7,834 nucleotides of DNA from Candidatus Uhrbacteria bacterium. Lineage in GTDB: Bacteria > Patescibacteriota > Patescibacteriia > 2-12-FULL-60-25. Under the pieces are notes generated by a model. The model had not been told where the DNA came from. It worked only from the letters and a program-made list of their open reading frames with translations, and did no database searches. Where the stretch lies: positions 1 through 7,834 of the forward strand of contig SICT01000050.1 of assembly GCA_009691315.1 (NCBI GenBank), read 5' to 3'. Below, one piece after another: positions 4,892 to 7,834 of this stretch. A program made the translations under genes and the position numbers. The stretch's first letter is position 1. Every line of letters begins with the position of its first letter.

Positions 4892-6155
4892 TATCAAATA
4901 CATTCGAGAACAGGTGGAAGCAGTCAAGGAAAATGTGAAGCGCCGGCGTGCGCATATTGATATTGATGAATTGTTGCGCGTTGATGGAGAACGTTTGACG
5001 CAATTACATACCATTGAAGCTCTACGTCAAGAACGTAATGAGATTGCGGAACAGATGAAGAGTGCCGGGGCAGCCGATCGTCCGAAGCTTATTGAGAGAG
5101 GCAAGGAGCTGAAAGAAAAGATTGCGAAATTAGATGGGGCATTCACAGAAATTGATAAACAGTGGTTTGAGTTGATGTTGCACGTTCCAAATAAAACGCA
5201 TGTCGAAACGCCTTCGGGAGAGTCAGATGAAGAAAATAAAGTGATGAAAATGGTGGGGGAGATTCATCGACCTAACTTTGAACCACAGTCGCATGAAGTC
5301 CTGGCGGAAAAACATGATCTGATTGATTTTGTCCGCGGTGCCAAAGTTGCTGGGGCGAAATTTTATTTTTTGAAAGGGAAGTTAGCCATTTTGGAACAGG
5401 CGCTCATTCGTTATGGGATTGATTTTGCGATGCGTGAAGGCTACACATTTCTGACCACGCCAGATGTCGCGAAAGAGGAGGTGCTCATCGGCAAAGGATT
5501 TTTACCCCGTGGTCCAGAAACCCAAGTCTACTATATAGAAAAAACAGATCTTGCCCTTGTGGGAACCGCAGAGATCCCACTGCTCGGGTATCACATGAAC
5601 GAAGTTTTGCCTTTGGAAGAATTACCAAAAAAATACGTTGCTTTCTCCCATTGTTTTCGTACCGAAGGCGGAGCGTACGGCCGTGAATCGTATGGTTTGT
5701 ATCGTGTGCATCAATTTTCAAAAGTGGAAATGTTAGCCTTTGCCGCTCCGGATCAGTCAGAGGCTATTCATTTAGAATTTTTACGTTTAGAAGAAGCCTT
5801 TTGGCAGAGTTTAGGGATTCCCTATCGCGTGGTTGATTGTTGCGCGGGTGATCTTGGCGGCTCAGACTATCGTCGTTATGACATTGAGGCTTGGATGTGG
5901 GGAAAAGGCGATGGGAAGGGTGGTTGGGGGGAGGTTACGAGTACATCCAACTGTCTTGATTTTCAAGCGCGTGGGTTAAATATCAAATGCACTTCCAAGG
6001 AAGGAGAAAAAGATTTTGCGCATACATTAAACGGGACCGTCGTGGCAACTCCGCGCGCGCTCTTATCTATTCTCGAAAATTTTCAACAAGCCGATGGTTC
6101 AATCATTATCCCAGAAGTTTTACGTCCGTATTGTGGGTTTGAGAAGATTGGATAG
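4884..6155 (+). CDS. serS: Seryl-tRNA synthetase
   Basis: 423 residues, close to the family's usual 420-430. It charges tRNA-Ser and tRNA-Sec with serine. The N-terminal helical hairpin that contacts the tRNA long variable arm spans about 1-105 and starts MLDIKYIREQ, the usual SerRS N-terminus, which fixes the start at 4884 rather than at an upstream in-frame ATG (4815) inside the previous gene. The class II core shows the serine-binding TAE (228-230), motif 2 FRTEGGAYGRESYGLYRVHQFSKVEM (258-283) and motif 3 HTLNGTVVATPRALLSILENFQ (380-401) followed by IPEVLRPY. A short glycine-rich insertion, GKGDGKGGWGE (340-350), lies between YDIEAWM and TSTSNCLDFQAR. The start overlaps the preceding stop, so translation is coupled; there is no Shine-Dalgarno site. 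The stop lies 2 bp from the convergent ligase gene. Confidence 0.97.
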   Translation: MLDIKYIREQVEAVKENVKRRRAHIDIDELLRVDGERLTQLHTIEALRQERNEIAEQMKSAGAADRPKLIERGKELKEKIAKLDGAFTEIDKQWFELMLHVPNKTHVETPSGESDEENKVMKMVGEIHRPNFEPQSHEVLAEKHDLIDFVRGAKVAGAKFYFLKGKLAILEQALIRYGIDFAMREGYTFLTTPDVAKEEVLIGKGFLPRGPETQVYYIEKTDLALVGTAEIPLLGYHMNEVLPLEELPKKYVAFSHCFRTEGGAYGRESYGLYRVHQFSKVEMLAFAAPDQSEAIHLEFLRLEEAFWQSLGIPYRVVDCCAGDLGGSDYRRYDIEAWMWGKGDGKGGWGEVTSTSNCLDFQARGLNIKCTSKEGEKDFAHTLNGTVVATPRALLSILENFQQADGSIIIPEVLRPYCGFEKIG

Positions 6156-6157
6156 CT

Positions 6158-7834
6158 TCAATAGCCGGTGTTTTGAATGATAGTTTCGATCAACTGTTTG
6201 GGAAAGAGGGGAGAGGGTTCAGCTAAGGCTTGATGGAAGAAAACGGTTGATGGAGTAAGAGCGGGGAGGGTATTTACTTCGATAATGATCAGACGACCGG
6301 TTGTGACATGCATAAAGGCATCGATACGACCGTATCCTTGCAATCCTATTTTTTGAATAAGTTCCTTGAGGAGTTCTTTTCCGTGAGTGAGTATTTTGGG
6401 TTTGATGATTTCTTTCGGTGGTGGCGTGATGTTGATGCCCGTGCCACCTTGGAATTTTTCTTCTACACTTAAAATATCTCCCTCGGTTACGGTGAGACTT
6501 GGCTGAAAGACCTGAATGGTACCGGCCTGCTCTAAAAATCCAACGGTGATTTCCACCCAGCCATTTTTTTTCTTATACTTTAATTGATGATGGGTTACAT
6601 GAATATCGTCGGTCTCAATGTATTTTTGCAAAAGAAATTCGCGGACGGGAGTCAGAGGCATTTCAATGGGATTAAGTTGATGGTGAAACGTGTCTTTGGG
6701 AATGGCCGACACACCTGACTTGATGCAGTTCAGATAAGCCTTCAATTCCTGTGCCGAGGTCAATCGAACAATGCCAGAGGAGCAACCATCAGCTCGTGGT
6801 TTGGCTAGGAGATATTGCGCGTGAAATTTTTTTCTGAGGGTATGCCAGAATAGCTCTAGTTCTTTTTTTGATAGAACGAGCAGATGGTCAACAGATACGA
6901 TTTCTTCGGGAATCGTTTCGATATCTTTTTGTTTGAATGTGTTGATGTGTTTGGCAGTAGTATTTTTATCCATGCACAGGCGCGAAACAGATTCTCCAGA
7001 ACCATTAAATTTAATGCCGGCTTTGATCAAACGTTTTTGGAACTCTCCATTTTCACCCATACCACCATGGAAACCAATGAACACGAATTTTGCTTGTTTG
7101 ATAAATTGTGTGAGGGACATTTTTTGCGGCTGATGCATTTTATCTTTTTCTTGTACGGAAGAAATGAGCCCAAGTTTGAGACGTGTTTTTCGTTCGAGTA
7201 AATTCAAGCGAGCCGCATCCGTTTTTGCGTTTTGACAATTCTCGGCAATTTCTTCAACCGTGTGATTCAGTGTCAGCGAGTAGGGGAGTGTCCAGACCGA
7301 TCCTTCAAGATCCATCAAGAATGGTTTTGGATCATACAGTTTTGATGATAAAAGTTTGAGCCAGACATTTGTTCCGCTCATAAGCGCGACCTGACGTTCC
7401 GAAGTATTTCCGCCAAAGATGACATGCACCGGTTTTCTTTTTTCCTGCAAGATTGATGGTTTTGGCAAGGGGATTTGATGACGCTGACAGGCGTGTTCAA
7501 CGATATAACGCAGAACATGTTGATGGCTGAGTCCAATCCGTGCGGCTTGTTGGAATAAAAAACTATTTTGTTCCATGCCGCTGATCGGATTGAAATCGGA
7601 AAACCAGATATTTCCATTTGGTAAAACCCAACCATCAAAGCGTCCAAAATCACGCATGCCGAGAACTTTAAATAATTGTTCCGCTTGGATTTGGATGGCT
7701 TCCATGATTTCAGTAGAGAATCTAGGAGGACAGTGATACGTGACACGACGGGTCGGAAGATATTTTTTTCGATAATCAAAAATTTGATTTTCGGTATAAT
7801 CTGTTTCAATTTCGGTGGGAAGAATGGCAACGGG
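6158..7834 (-). CDS. Tandem D-alanine--D-alanine ligase-like protein (end of module 1 plus complete module 2); 5' end outside window
   Basis: The frame is open to the window edge, giving 558 visible residues, so the ATG at 7705 is internal. Residues 1-120 match the C-terminal ATP-grasp end of a Ddl: IFDYRKKYLP with Lys24-Tyr25 in the omega loop, GRFDGW (Arg65, Asp67), and SDFNPISGM, where Asp80 stands in place of the usual metal-binding Glu and Asn82 is kept. A second Ddl starts at about 134: FGGNTSERQVALMSG (140-154, Glu146), FHGGMGENGEF (255-265), GSGESVSRLCMDK, the ATP-binding AKPRADGCSSG (344-354), Lys460-Phe461, GRID (502-505) and IEVNTLPALTPST (518-530) with Glu519 and Asn521. Module 2 is about 425 residues against about 306 for E. 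coli DdlB, with extra sequence at about 180-245 and 370-400. Ddl joins two D-alanines for the peptidoglycan stem peptide, using ATP in the cytoplasm. No promoter or start is visible. Confidence 0.88.
   Translation of the reverse strand, partial: PVAILPTEIETDYTENQIFDYRKKYLPTRRVTYHCPPRFSTEIMEAIQIQAEQLFKVLGMRDFGRFDGWVLPNGNIWFSDFNPISGMEQNSFLFQQAARIGLSHQHVLRYIVEHACQRHQIPLPKPSILQEKRKPVHVIFGGNTSERQVALMSGTNVWLKLLSSKLYDPKPFLMDLEGSVWTLPYSLTLNHTVEEIAENCQNAKTDAARLNLLERKTRLKLGLISSVQEKDKMHQPQKMSLTQFIKQAKFVFIGFHGGMGENGEFQKRLIKAGIKFNGSGESVSRLCMDKNTTAKHINTFKQKDIETIPEEIVSVDHLLVLSKKELELFWHTLRKKFHAQYLLAKPRADGCSSGIVRLTSAQELKAYLNCIKSGVSAIPKDTFHHQLNPIEMPLTPVREFLLQKYIETDDIHVTHHQLKYKKKNGWVEITVGFLEQAGTIQVFQPSLTVTEGDILSVEEKFQGGTGINITPPPKEIIKPKILTHGKELLKELIQKIGLQGYGRIDAFMHVTTGRLIIIEVNTLPALTPSTVFFHQALAEPSPLFPKQLIETIIQNTGY

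Noticed and set aside
6158..7705. A complete 515-residue ligase starting at ATG 7705
   Set aside because: The frame stays open for 43 more codons to the window edge. Those codons (including FDYRKKY and TYHCPP) match the Ddl omega-loop region, so the ATG is internal.

Overview
The window looks like chromosomal DNA of a small-genome bacterium, most likely a member of the Candidate Phyla Radiation (Patescibacteria). This is an inference from three things: very tight gene packing; a stand-alone winged-helix/Cas2-like protein of a kind common in those genomes; and most genes lacking a Shine-Dalgarno site. TGA works as a stop (for example at 4889-4891 and 6158-6160), so this is not a lineage that reads UGA as glycine. 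No CRISPR array, tRNA, rRNA or insertion sequence was seen.

Layout. Bases 1-642 (+) are the C-terminal end of a class B penicillin-binding protein of the PBP2/MrdA type. A minus-strand gene at 686-1243 encodes a winged-helix protein with a C-terminal Cas2-like (PaaX-type) domain. It is bracketed by two nearly identical 30-bp imperfect palindromes, at 654-683 just past its stop and 1256-1285 just before its start. The two share 23 identical bases in direct orientation. A roughly 270-bp non-coding stretch leads to a consensus promoter (1553-1581) and a strong ribosome binding site for an unrecognised, probably membrane-anchored 252-residue protein (1631-2389, +), whose sampled GC content is higher than that of the housekeeping genes. 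A probable terminator (2411-2449) closes that unit.

A second consensus promoter (2455-2483) starts a compact + strand operon: greA, lysS, a RibL/TagD-type nucleotidyltransferase (probable FAD synthase) and serS. The gaps are 3 bp, 5 bp and an 8-base overlap. It combines transcript cleavage rescue, two class II tRNA synthetases and a probable cofactor enzyme, so it is a growth and translation operon.

From 7834 down to 6158 (-) runs an open-ended D-alanine--D-alanine ligase-like gene that converges on serS with 2 bp between the stops. Its frame is open to the window edge. It holds the tail of one Ddl module followed by a second complete Ddl module, so it encodes a tandem ligase. The first module has Lys-Tyr and the second Lys-Phe at the position that separates D-Ala-D-Ala from D-Ala-D-lactate ligases. 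With the PBP2 at the other end, cell-wall synthesis appears on both sides of the window.

The best candidates for something undescribed are the palindrome-bracketed Cas2-like gene and the tandem Tyr/Phe ligase.
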